This document shows positions 35,414 through 44,261 of a stretch of 64,000 bases of DNA, piece by piece. Below the pieces are notes generated by a model. It was given only the letters and a program-made list of their open reading frames with translations. It did no database searches and was not told the DNA's origin. Every line of letters starts with the position of its first letter. Within the stretch, counting starts at the first letter, position 1. The translations under genes were made by a program, and so were the position numbers. The stretch spans positions 106,190 through 170,189 of the forward strand of contig CAMIGX010000004.1 of the NCBI GenBank assembly GCA_946221385.1, read 5' to 3'. The DNA comes from an uncultured Propionimicrobium sp. Lineage in GTDB: Bacteria; Actinomycetota; Actinomycetes; Propionibacteriales; Propionibacteriaceae.

Positions 35414-36379
35414 TCAGCTGAGTTTTAAGAACATCGCCCCGCACAGCACAAGCACGAGCACGACGAACGCGGCCCAGGCGATTGGGCGAATCTGCTCGCC
35501 GCGGCTACGCCCAGTAACCACCCGCTTTGCGTCCCACAGATAGATCGCCATCGCAGCTGCACCGACCAGCGCGCCGCCGAGATGCGCCTGCCAGGCGATA
35601 CCAGGGCTGAGCAGAGCTAAGACGACGTTGATCGCTAGCAAGCCGATATAGGAGCCCAGCGGCTGTTTTTGGGCGGCAGCTAGGACGAAGAAGGCGCCAA
35701 ATAGCCCAAAAATCGCTCCTGACGCGCCGACCGCAGCGCTGCCAGGATTGGCTAGTAGAACGAAGAAAGCACTGCCACCGAAGGCTGACAAGAGATAGAC
35801 GGTGAGGAATTTGCCCTTGCCCAGCCAGTCTTCTAGTTGGCGGCCCAGCAGATAGAGCATCAGCATGTTGAAGCCGATATGCGTCAAGCCGCCGTGCGCG
35901 AAAGCACTCGTCAACAGTCGCCAGGGTTCGCTGGGCACCAGCTTGGGGATCAACGACACAGCGAAATCGATGCGTGGATTGAGCAATTGCAGTGCCCAAA
36001 CGATCACGCAGATGATGATCAAGCCCATCGTCACCGAGGTGCGTTGCGGATTAACCTGACCCACCATGGATTGGGTGTCTGCGGGCCGGTTGAACCAGTG
36101 CTCTGAGCGTTGCTTGCGCTGACTAGTTTGTGACGTCGGCACGCTTGGCGGGGCGAACTGGCGATAGTCCTGTTCGCTGGATTCCGTTGCGAAACGTCGC
36201 TGCGCTGCTGCGTCATTATCGCGTGCGAACTGTTGGTGTCGGCGCGGCTGAGTTTCGTCAGGACCGACGTCAGCGGAAAAACCGCGGAACGCGTCCTCGG
36301 CGGCTTGCGCGTCACCCCACAGCGGAGAATCCTCGGGAGGTACAAAGTCAGGCCAGCGGTCTTCAGGACGATCGGTCAT
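35414..36379 (-). CDS. Rhomboid-family intramembrane serine protease
   Basis: A 321-residue protein. A hydrophilic N-terminal domain (1-112) precedes six or seven membrane helices. The catalytic dyad is Ser220 in GASGAIFG and His266 in WQAHLGG, with the HIGFNMLMLYLLG motif of helix 2 that helps form the oxyanion hole. Substrates unknown. Confidence 0.92.
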   Translation of the reverse strand: MTDRPEDRWPDFVPPEDSPLWGDAQAAEDAFRGFSADVGPDETQPRRHQQFARDNDAAAQRRFATESSEQDYRQFAPPSVPTSQTSQRKQRSEHWFNRPADTQSMVGQVNPQRTSVTMGLIIICVIVWALQLLNPRIDFAVSLIPKLVPSEPWRLLTSAFAHGGLTHIGFNMLMLYLLGRQLEDWLGKGKFLTVYLLSAFGGSAFFVLLANPGSAAVGASGAIFGLFGAFFVLAAAQKQPLGSYIGLLAINVVLALLSPGIAWQAHLGGALVGAAAMAIYLWDAKRVVTGRSRGEQIRPIAWAAFVVLVLVLCGAMFLKLS

Positions 36380-36443
36380 TGCTGCAGTCTACTTGGCTGC
36401 TCACGTCACGCCTGCGCTGGCGCAGCTTCGAACGAGCGACGGA

Positions 36444-37856
36444 TTATGGTTCGACGTTCTCGTCTCGACGAGCTGCCCACCAGGCGATGGCACCGCCCGC
36501 GACCGCAATCAACCCCCAGATGCCCGCGACCGCCCAGGAAAGCCCACCGATGACCATGAATGGTGCGACGGCGACCGCAGCAGTCTCGACCGGGATCAGC
36601 GGCAGATATGCGTAACCGAAATCTTCGATCGTGCTCGATTCATGATCTGGGTCGATGATGCGCAGCAGCGCGATTCCGGTCGGCACCGAACCGGTCGCCC
36701 AACCCCAGGTGAATAGCTGACGGGCAAACCAGTCATCGCCCAGCATGCGTGGCGCCAAGACCAGACCAAGGAAGAGACAAAAGAGCAAGCCAGCGATGAA
36801 TAGCGCTAGTAGGCCGTCTAATTGGTCAGCGACGAAACTAGGCTGGATCGACACGATGCCGCAGACGATCAACACGTCGGCCGCTGATCCATTGATGGTG
36901 TTGACGGTGGCCTTGTCGACCTGCTTTGCCCAGCCCAGTTTGCTGAAAATCGCCCGAATCAGTAATCCCAGCAAAAAGGTGATGGTGAACAGCGGGAAGG
37001 ACACAGCGGTGATCGTGGCGTCCAGCCAACTCTTTGTGCCATAGCCCAGCAGACAGATGAGGGCGACCAGGCCGACGTGAAAACTCAATGATTCTAGGGA
37101 GCCGCCGGAAAAGGTGTTACGTCCGATTGGGCCGCGTTCAGCCTCTGGCAGCACACCGGTGCGGATATGTTCAGGCAAGCTCTTGACGCCTTCGAATTTG
37201 CCGTCTGAGGATCCGGCAGCCTTTGCGTTGAAAGCTTTTGCGTGCCCGCGAGCTGCGCCTAGTCGAGCCAAGATGATGCCACCGACGACGCCGACGAACA
37301 TGCCGACCGTTGCGGAGGTGAAGGCGATCGAAGTGATCTCAGGGTGGCCATTAGCTGCGAAGACGTCACCCAAGGCAGCTGACGTGCCGAAACCGCCCGA
37401 CCAGCTAGCGAATAGCACCAGCCCCATTTCGCTGGGTGTGCCCAGCAACGGACGGAGCAAACAGATGACCAACGTCACTCCGACCAAGACCTGTCCCGCG
37501 CTCATCATGACGCCATAGCCGCTAAACGCGGTGAGGCTACGTCCCATGCCTCTGATTTTGAAATCGTCAGCAATAGCCATGCACGCGAACACCACGGCAA
37601 TCAGAATCGAGGTGTAGGTGCTCACTTCTGCGGAAAATGGCAGCCCGCTGATAGTAAAGCCACCGATTCGCCAACCGAAGGTGCCGAGCACTTGCGGACT
37701 GAGGAGAAAGCCGAGCAGACCACCGATGATGCTTGCGGGGATGAGCAGATTTTGCAACGGCCGTACGCTCGCCCGCAGCAGGGCACCGAGCAGCAGCAGA
37801 GCGCTGATCAGTCCGACATCGATCAGCAATGCCCAGGCGCTATATTCCACGATCAT
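36444..37856 (-). CDS. gltS: Sodium/glutamate symporter family protein (GltS)
   Basis: A 470-residue transporter with about 11-12 helices in two inverted halves. It shows the GltS-type glycine-rich re-entrant sequences (WSGGFGTSAALGDVFA, and WGWATGSVPTGIALLRIIDPD). A Lys-containing cytoplasmic loop separates the halves. It likely imports glutamate with Na+. An AAGGGG run touches ATG 37856, so GTG 37850 may be the real start. Confidence 0.83.
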   Translation of the reverse strand: MIVEYSAWALLIDVGLISALLLLGALLRASVRPLQNLLIPASIIGGLLGFLLSPQVLGTFGWRIGGFTISGLPFSAEVSTYTSILIAVVFACMAIADDFKIRGMGRSLTAFSGYGVMMSAGQVLVGVTLVICLLRPLLGTPSEMGLVLFASWSGGFGTSAALGDVFAANGHPEITSIAFTSATVGMFVGVVGGIILARLGAARGHAKAFNAKAAGSSDGKFEGVKSLPEHIRTGVLPEAERGPIGRNTFSGGSLESLSFHVGLVALICLLGYGTKSWLDATITAVSFPLFTITFLLGLLIRAIFSKLGWAKQVDKATVNTINGSAADVLIVCGIVSIQPSFVADQLDGLLALFIAGLLFCLFLGLVLAPRMLGDDWFARQLFTWGWATGSVPTGIALLRIIDPDHESSTIEDFGYAYLPLIPVETAAVAVAPFMVIGGLSWAVAGIWGLIAVAGGAIAWWAARRDENVEP

Positions 37857-37994
37857 CCCCTTACAGTGAGCTAATGCTCAGCGCGCCAAGTTTGGCAGAT
37901 TAAAGCCGATCGCGGCACATCCCAAATGACGTGCACTCACCCCCAGTAGTCGCATCGCGCGGCGAATGTCACCAGCGGTGGCAAAATCGGCTAG

Positions 37995-40367
37995 GTGACT
38001 TCGCAGGGATTGACTGATGAGCAGGTGCACGAACGAGTGGCGGCAGGAAAGGCCAATGAGACTCCTGATCGCTCGGGACGCAGCGTCGCTGACATCGTGC
38101 GCACCAATGTCTTCACCCGGATCAACGCGATCTTGGGGGTGTTGTTCGTCATCGTCATCTCGACAGGCAAATGGATCAATGCAGCCTTCGGACTGCTGAT
38201 CATCGCAAATTCAGCGATCGGCATCATCCAGGAACTGCGCGCCAAGAAGACCTTGGACGAACTGTCCGTGGTGGGGGAGGCAAAGCCGCTAGTGCGTCGC
38301 GCATCTGGTGTTCGTGAACTGCCCCGAGAAGAGGTCGTCGTAGATGACATCATCGAGTTCGGCGCGGGCGATCAGATCATCGTGGACGGCGAAGTCGTCG
38401 AAGCTGACGGCTTAGAGGTCGACGAATCGCTGTTGACCGGCGAATCTGATCCGCTGCCCAAACAGCCAGGTGACGAGGTGCTGTCGGGAAGCTTCGTCGA
38501 AGCTGGCGGTGGCGCCTATCGTGCGGTGCGGGTCGGCCACGAAGCCCATGCCGCCAAGCTGACGGCTGAGGCGTCAAAGTTTGACCTGGCGAATTCTGAA
38601 CTGCAATCGGGCATCGATCAGATTTTGAAGGTCATCACTTGGATCTTGATCCCGGTCGGGATCGCGACGATCCTCGTGCAGTGGAATATCGCTCCTGATT
38701 GGCGAGAGGCCGTCAATGCGACCGCTGGCGCGCTGGTGCCGATGGTGCCCGAAGGTTTGGTGCTGTTGACGTCAATGGCCTTCGCCTTAGGCGTCATCCG
38801 GCTGGGTAAACGCAATTGCTTGGTGCAGGAATTGCCGGCCATCGAGCTGCTAGCTCGCGTCGATGTGGTCTGCGCCGACAAGACCGGCACATTGACCGAG
38901 AACAAGATGAATGTCAGCGAAGTGATTCCGTTGGCAGCTGGCCTGGAAGGTGAAGCTATCGACCAGCTGCTCGGTCAGCTCGCTGCAGCTGACGAACGGC
39001 CCAACAGCTCGATGCAAGCGATCGCAGAATACGCCCCGGTGCCAACAGATCTAGCGGAGGTGATAGCGAAGGCGGCATTTTCGTCGGCGACGAAATGGTC
39101 GGGGGTCAGTTTCGCAGACGGCACGAACTTGGTCTTGGGCGCCCCAGAAGTCCTAGATGACGGGCCGGCTGCGTCCCAAGCGCTGGAATTGGCTGAGCAA
39201 GGCTTGCGGGTGCTCCTGCTGGGCCAGACGAGCGTGCCAGTCGACGACGCCGACGCGATCAATCAAGTATCACCGCTGGCTTTGATCGTCCTAGCGCAGA
39301 CCGTCAGATCGGACGCCAAAGACACCCTGGACTATTTCGCTGCCCAAGGCGTCGACGTCAAAGTGATCTCCGGAGACAATCCGCAAGCGGTCGGCGCGAT
39401 CGCTGAGGGACTTGGCCTAACGACGGGCGAGCCAGTCGATGCGCGCGAACTGGAGACCCCCGAGCGTCTGGCAGCCGCGGTACGCAATCAGCAAATCTTC
39501 GGCCGGGTGCGTCCTGAACAAAAACGTGCCATGGTCAGTGCCCTGCAAGCTGATGGTCACATCGTTGCGATGACCGGTGATGGCGTCAACGATGTCTTGG
39601 CGCTCAAGGACGCCGATCTGGGTGTGGCGATGGGCTCTGGGGCATCGGCTACGCGGTCAGTCGCGAAAGTCGTGCTCTTGGACGACAAGTTCGCGACACT
39701 GCCGCATGTGGTCGGGGAGGGCAGGCGAGTCCTCGGCAATATCGAGCGCGTCGCGTCGCTGTTCTTGTCTAAGACGATCTATTCAGCGGTGCTGGCTTTG
39801 TTGGCGGTGCTATTCGCAGTGCAATTTCCGTTCCAAGCGATCCATGTCACGATCACCGGCTGGTTCACCATCGGCATTCCAGCTTTCTTCCTGGCGCTGC
39901 CACCCAACAACACCCGGGCGCAGTCTGGATTCGTCCGTCGGGTCATGACGTTAGCGGTACCGGCTGGGCTAGTGATCGGTGTCGCGTCCTTCGTCACGTA
40001 TCGCCTGCTGCTCGGTCAGGTCGTCGACGAAGCCACCAGCACTCAAGCATCCACGGCAGCGCTGGCGACGCTCATTGTCGCTTCGACCTGGCTGCTTGCT
40101 GTGGTGGCGCGGCCTTATCGGTGGTGGAAGATCGCGCTGGTGGTCGTCGCTTACCTGAGTTATGTGTTGATCTTCACCCTGCCGTTGACGCAGCGCTTGT
40201 TCATCTTGGATTCGTCCAATATCGCATTCATGCGCACTGGACTGGTGATCGGCTTGCTGGCAGCTGCTCTGGTCGAGGGCATCTGGTGGCTACGTCGCGG
40301 CCTGCTAAGAACAATAGCCGCGGCAACAGATCAACGTTCAGCAGCTGAACGTTCGATCGCGAGTTGA
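37995..40367 (+). CDS. P-type cation-transporting ATPase (CtpE-like)
   Basis: A 790-residue P-type ATPase. Motifs: the actuator-domain region with LLTGESDPLPKQ, VPMVPEGLVLL in the ion-binding helix, phosphorylation site DKTGT (Asp295), MTGDGVNDVLALKDADLGVAMG, and a C-terminal helix bundle. The PEGL motif and lack of a metal-binding N-domain place it with calcium/magnesium-type or CtpE pumps, not heavy-metal ones. The GTG start is weak. The 3' end overlaps the convergent glycosyltransferase by 37 bp. Confidence 0.87.
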   Translation: MTSQGLTDEQVHERVAAGKANETPDRSGRSVADIVRTNVFTRINAILGVLFVIVISTGKWINAAFGLLIIANSAIGIIQELRAKKTLDELSVVGEAKPLVRRASGVRELPREEVVVDDIIEFGAGDQIIVDGEVVEADGLEVDESLLTGESDPLPKQPGDEVLSGSFVEAGGGAYRAVRVGHEAHAAKLTAEASKFDLANSELQSGIDQILKVITWILIPVGIATILVQWNIAPDWREAVNATAGALVPMVPEGLVLLTSMAFALGVIRLGKRNCLVQELPAIELLARVDVVCADKTGTLTENKMNVSEVIPLAAGLEGEAIDQLLGQLAAADERPNSSMQAIAEYAPVPTDLAEVIAKAAFSSATKWSGVSFADGTNLVLGAPEVLDDGPAASQALELAEQGLRVLLLGQTSVPVDDADAINQVSPLALIVLAQTVRSDAKDTLDYFAAQGVDVKVISGDNPQAVGAIAEGLGLTTGEPVDARELETPERLAAAVRNQQIFGRVRPEQKRAMVSALQADGHIVAMTGDGVNDVLALKDADLGVAMGSGASATRSVAKVVLLDDKFATLPHVVGEGRRVLGNIERVASLFLSKTIYSAVLALLAVLFAVQFPFQAIHVTITGWFTIGIPAFFLALPPNNTRAQSGFVRRVMTLAVPAGLVIGVASFVTYRLLLGQVVDEATSTQASTAALATLIVASTWLLAVVARPYRWWKIALVVVAYLSYVLIFTLPLTQRLFILDSSNIAFMRTGLVIGLLAAALVEGIWWLRRGLLRTIAAATDQRSAAERSIAS

Positions 40368-41470
40368 TAGAACTCCACTAGCCGCTCGGTGGCCTTGCGC
40401 CAACTCAGTTTTTCCGCTTCGACACGCGCCGCTTCGCCCATCGCTTGCCGGCGGGGCTCGTCAGCTAGCAATTCCTTGATCGCAGTGACGAAGCCAGCCG
40501 TCTTGGACGGACCGGTCGGGTCGACCAAGACGCCAGATTCACCGTCGACGAACAGATCTGGAATGCCACCAGCTCGGGCGCCAATCACCGGCACCCCAGA
40601 GGCCATCGATTCCAGGCCAACGAAGCCTAAGGTTTCAGTGGTCGACGGGAACAAGAACAGATCGGCTGACGCATATGCTTCGGCCAACTCGGCGCCACGC
40701 ATGTAGCCGGCGAAGACGGTATTCGTCCCGGCGAATAGTTGCTCGAGATGTTCCTGGGCTGGGCCGCCGCCGACCATCGCGAAGCGCAATTCCGGTAGCT
40801 CTTTGACGACCGGCAGCAGATCGTCCAAGTTCTTCTCGTGCGACAGGCGTCCGACGTAGATCGCCAGCGGCTGGTCAGGATGGCCGTCGGTGAGCCGGGC
40901 ACGCATCTGCGTGCTGCCTGCAGCGGGATGATAGGTCTTGGTGTCGACGGCTTTTGGCCACAGGTCGACGTTACAGATCCCGGAATTGACGGCATGATCG
41001 ACCATCTGCGGGGAGGTGCACAAATTGACCTGCGCCTTGTTGTGCAAGAAACGCAACCACCAGGCCGCGAAATCTTTTAAAAAGCCTAGTCGCAGCGGTT
41101 CGACATAGTTCTCTAATTGCGTGTGATAGGACGCTAACAGCGGCAGATTGCGTCGTTCGGCGGCGAAAATGCCGAACGCCGTCAACCACGCTGGATTCAC
41201 CGCATGGACCACATCTGGCGCGAAATCTGCCATCCGGCGAGCGGTCTTCGGATTCGCGAAACTCACCCGTAGCTCCGGATATAGCGGCTTGAACGGCACC
41301 GACGGGACGCGCACCACCTCAAAACCGGCATAGCTCGGCGGAGTATCGCCGGGCGCGAAGATCAAGACCTCATGGCCAAGCTCGGCCAATTCGTCCAGCG
41401 TCCGAACGACGCGAGTCACCACACCGTCGATCTTCGGTAAAAAGACCTCGGTGAACAGCGCGATCCGCAT
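40331..41470 (-). CDS. sqdX: GT4 glycosyltransferase, probable sulfoquinovosyltransferase SqdX/SQD2
   Basis: A 379-residue GT-B enzyme. The N-terminal domain starts RIALFTEVFLPKIDGVV and contains LASYHTQLENYV. The C-terminal domain has YVGRLSHEKNLDDLLPVV, the E-x7-E motif in TETLGFVGLE and ARAGGIPDL. The central part (MRARLTDGHPDQPLAIYVGR) resembles plant SQD2. Directly behind sqdB (6-bp gap), it is predicted to move sulfoquinovose from UDP-sulfoquinovose to diacylglycerol, giving SQDG. By sequence alone a mannosyl- or glucosyltransferase of the MgtA group is possible; context decides. Confidence 0.7.
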   Translation of the reverse strand: MRIALFTEVFLPKIDGVVTRVVRTLDELAELGHEVLIFAPGDTPPSYAGFEVVRVPSVPFKPLYPELRVSFANPKTARRMADFAPDVVHAVNPAWLTAFGIFAAERRNLPLLASYHTQLENYVEPLRLGFLKDFAAWWLRFLHNKAQVNLCTSPQMVDHAVNSGICNVDLWPKAVDTKTYHPAAGSTQMRARLTDGHPDQPLAIYVGRLSHEKNLDDLLPVVKELPELRFAMVGGGPAQEHLEQLFAGTNTVFAGYMRGAELAEAYASADLFLFPSTTETLGFVGLESMASGVPVIGARAGGIPDLFVDGESGVLVDPTGPSKTAGFVTAIKELLADEPRRQAMGEAARVEAEKLSWRKATERLVEFYQLAIERSAAER

Positions 41471-41476
41471 CAGCTG

Positions 41477-42712
41477 TTACTTGGCTTCGGTGTCAGCGAA
41501 TTCGCTAGGCACACCAGCCTGGTGATCGCGAGTCCACAGCGAGCGCGCTGGAATCCGGCTGACGTCCACCCGATCCTTGTACTTGTCGGCGGTCTCGTTA
41601 ATCTCCATCAGCAGACCGTCCGAAAGCGTGATCGGATTCAAGCCGAGCGCCAAGAAATTGTCATTGCGGACGTGCAGCTCATTTTCCAGGGCTTCCTTAC
41701 GCGGATCTGGCACCATCTCGAGCTTTGCTCCGGTCAGCTTGCAGACCAGCTCGGCCAAGTCACGGACGCGGTGAGTCTCGGTCATCTGGTTGAAGATCAT
41801 GACGCGGTCGCCGCGCTGGGGCGGATTGTTGATCGCGATCTCGATGCAGCGGGCCATGTCTTGAATGTGGATGAAAGCGCGGGTCTGACCGCCGGTGCCG
41901 TGCACCGTCAACGGATAGCCGACGGCAGCCTGAATCAAGAAGCGGTTCAACACCGTGCCGTAGTCACCGTCATAGTCGAATCGGTTGATCAGCCGCTCGT
42001 CCCTCTTGGTCTGTTCGGTGCTAGTGCCCCAGATTATGCCCTGATGCAGGTCAGTGATCCGCAGCTCGTCGTTCTTGGCGTAGTAAGCGAACATGTTCTG
42101 GTCGAGCACCTTGGTCATGTGATAGATCGAGCCCGGATTGGTGGGGTAGAGGATCTGGGTTTCGATCGGGTGCGGATCGACCTTGTTGCCGAACTCGTCC
42201 TCGTCGCTCATGACCTGAATGTCCAGGTAGCCTTCGGGGATCTTCATGCCCGCGGTGCCATAGCCGTAGACGCCCATCGTGCCGAGGTGAACGAGGTGGA
42301 CGTCGAGGCCGGACTCGACGATTGCGCACAGCACATTGTGCGTGGCATTCACATTGTTGTCGATGGTGTAGCGCTTGTGGCGCGGCGACTTCATCGAATA
42401 GGGCGCGGCGCGCTGCTCGGCGAAGTGAATGATCGCATTCGGCTCTTCTTTGATGATCAGCTCGACCAGGCGCTCGTATTCTTGGGCGACATCCAACTCG
42501 ACGACCTGGAAATCCTTGCCGGAAACCTCTTGCCAAGCCCGGCGACGTTCCACCATCGAACGGATCGGAGTCAGCGACTGCACGTCGAGTTCTTCATCAA
42601 TGCGGCGACGGGAGAAATTATCGACGACGACGACATCATGGCCCAACGCTGACAGGTGTAGGACGGTCGGCCAACCGCAGAATCCGTCGCCACCTAATAC
42701 AAAGATCTTCAC
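41477..42712 (-). CDS. sqdB: UDP-sulfoquinovose synthase SqdB/SQD1
   Basis: A 411-residue extended short-chain dehydrogenase that makes UDP-sulfoquinovose from UDP-glucose and sulfite. The N-terminal NAD site is the SQD1-type GGDGFCGWPTVLHLS, followed by VDNFSRRRIDEEL. IIHFAEQRAAPYSM, a TMGVYGYG motif and the catalytic Tyr/Lys (IYHMTKVLD) follow. These are diagnostic of SQD1, not ordinary UDP-glucose epimerases. GTG 42712 has GGGAG about 10 bases upstream. It is first of a two-gene operon with the glycosyltransferase. Confidence 0.88.
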   Translation of the reverse strand: MKIFVLGGDGFCGWPTVLHLSALGHDVVVVDNFSRRRIDEELDVQSLTPIRSMVERRRAWQEVSGKDFQVVELDVAQEYERLVELIIKEEPNAIIHFAEQRAAPYSMKSPRHKRYTIDNNVNATHNVLCAIVESGLDVHLVHLGTMGVYGYGTAGMKIPEGYLDIQVMSDEDEFGNKVDPHPIETQILYPTNPGSIYHMTKVLDQNMFAYYAKNDELRITDLHQGIIWGTSTEQTKRDERLINRFDYDGDYGTVLNRFLIQAAVGYPLTVHGTGGQTRAFIHIQDMARCIEIAINNPPQRGDRVMIFNQMTETHRVRDLAELVCKLTGAKLEMVPDPRKEALENELHVRNDNFLALGLNPITLSDGLLMEINETADKYKDRVDVSRIPARSLWTRDHQAGVPSEFADTEAK

Positions 42713-42918
42713 GCTGAACTCACTCCCGTTGCTGAACCATTCCTACTGAGGCTTTCAGTCAACAGTAGTGCTCAGCGCCGACAAAGCGACAACGCAGAGC
42801 TAGGCCTGCCGCAATTTGTCCAGATATCACAAGTGCGCAATCACTTTGCAGTGGCTAAGCTCCCGCGATCAATGACGGACTAGCAAACTGTCCGCCGCTC
42901 ACCAGAATTGCGAGTCGA

Positions 42919-44034
42919 CTAGGGCAGTTGCGGACCAGCAGGACCTTGGCCGGGTTCGTTGGGGCCATCGTCTGTGGCGGGGCCATCAAAATCGATGCCT
43001 CGCAAGAATTCCTCGACCTCAGCGCCGATCTCATCAGCGGTCGGGACGGCACCGCCAGCGGGCAGTTGACGGTTGGCCATGAAGCGCTCGTAGCGTTCTT
43101 CGAGTTCATGCAGCAGGTCCATCATTTCCTCAGATGACTCGAGCTGCGGGGTGAGCAGTGCACGCGTCATCGCTGCAGCCTTCGGCAATTCACCCAGTGG
43201 CACGTCTAAGTGCGCTGCCTTGTTCAAGCCATTGACCAGCGCGATCGCCGCGTCAGGATATTCGACGTCGCTCAAATAGTGCGGAACTTGGGCAACGATG
43301 CCAATGACGTCCTTGCCAGCCTCGCCGAGGCGGACGGTCAACATTCCCGAAAAAGATGCCTGCATCTCGAAGACCGCGGGCAGTCGATCGAAGGTCTCGA
43401 CCAATTCCGGACGGGTCGCGAACCCATGGGTCCACACCGGGCGAGTGTGTGGCGCCGGCGCCGGGATGCCTTGCAAGAGCACCGTCAAATCGATGCCGAG
43501 TTGATCACTCAGCGCATTGATTGACGTCGCCATCCGCTCCCAACGCATCGACGGTTCGGGACCGGTAAGCAACAAGAATGGTTGCCCGTTGGCGTCCTCG
43601 ACTTGGTGCAGGATCATCTCCGGCGCGCGATAGTCCTCGTAACGGTCATATTCGAAGGTGATCTTCGGCCGACGTCCGGTGTAATCATGCAATTGGTCTG
43701 CGTCAAAGCGACCGATTTCATGATTGGGCAGGGCATTGAGCACGTGCTCATTGAAGAGCCGCTGGACGTGCCCAGAGTCAGCATAGGAACCCATCGTGAT
43801 GACTAGCGTGTGCAGCCGATCGTCCTTTGCGATGTCCGCCGGATCGATGTGTTCAGCGAAACTGAATATCGCGCCACCCGCGTTCGGCATTTGCGGCGCC
43901 TCGGCATTCAGATTGGCGGCATCGTCCTTGATGGGGGACTGGTCGGCATATTCCGGCTCGCTGAAACTAGAGGTCGACTCAAAGTCGTCCTCGTCATCGT
44001 CGTTTCGTCCGAAACTCCAAAAAGACCGCATCAT
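42919..44034 (-). CDS. PAC2-family protein (proteasome assembly chaperone-like)
   Basis: A 371-residue soluble protein. After an acidic 55-residue lead the PAC2 domain runs to about 290, with LVITMGSYADSGHVQR, LLLTGPEPSMRWERM, LLQGIPAPAPHTRPV and VGIVAQVPHYLSD-like patterns. A helical, acidic C-terminus follows. Family members resemble archaeal/eukaryotic proteasome assembly chaperones; bacterial function is unknown. GGAGG lies 3 or 6 bases before the two adjacent ATGs (44034, 44031); the second has better spacing. It is divergent from the ATP-grasp cassette. Confidence 0.82.
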   Translation of the reverse strand: MMRSFWSFGRNDDDEDDFESTSSFSEPEYADQSPIKDDAANLNAEAPQMPNAGGAIFSFAEHIDPADIAKDDRLHTLVITMGSYADSGHVQRLFNEHVLNALPNHEIGRFDADQLHDYTGRRPKITFEYDRYEDYRAPEMILHQVEDANGQPFLLLTGPEPSMRWERMATSINALSDQLGIDLTVLLQGIPAPAPHTRPVWTHGFATRPELVETFDRLPAVFEMQASFSGMLTVRLGEAGKDVIGIVAQVPHYLSDVEYPDAAIALVNGLNKAAHLDVPLGELPKAAAMTRALLTPQLESSEEMMDLLHELEERYERFMANRQLPAGGAVPTADEIGAEVEEFLRGIDFDGPATDDGPNEPGQGPAGPQLP

Positions 44035-44261
44035 TCACCTCCGAAATGTGGCCGGGCACCTTCGTGCGTCGGTAGTCATGTGGTTAACGAATCTACCCGC
44101 TTGGCTATTCCCAACAGCATAGTTTCCGCTCGTTGGGCGTCGTCCAAAGCTAGAGTTCCGCGTGCGTCTCATCGTGCGACAGATTCTTCTTGGGCTAACT
44201 CTCGTCGCCGAGCCGAGTAGGCAATATGCTGCCAGCAGGTTTCAACAGCTAGGACCCCGCC

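Noticed and set aside
41522..42652. A 376-codon open frame on the plus strand opposite sqdB
   Set aside because: It is the complement of a strongly conserved SQD1 gene, has no family-like motif and no ribosome site.
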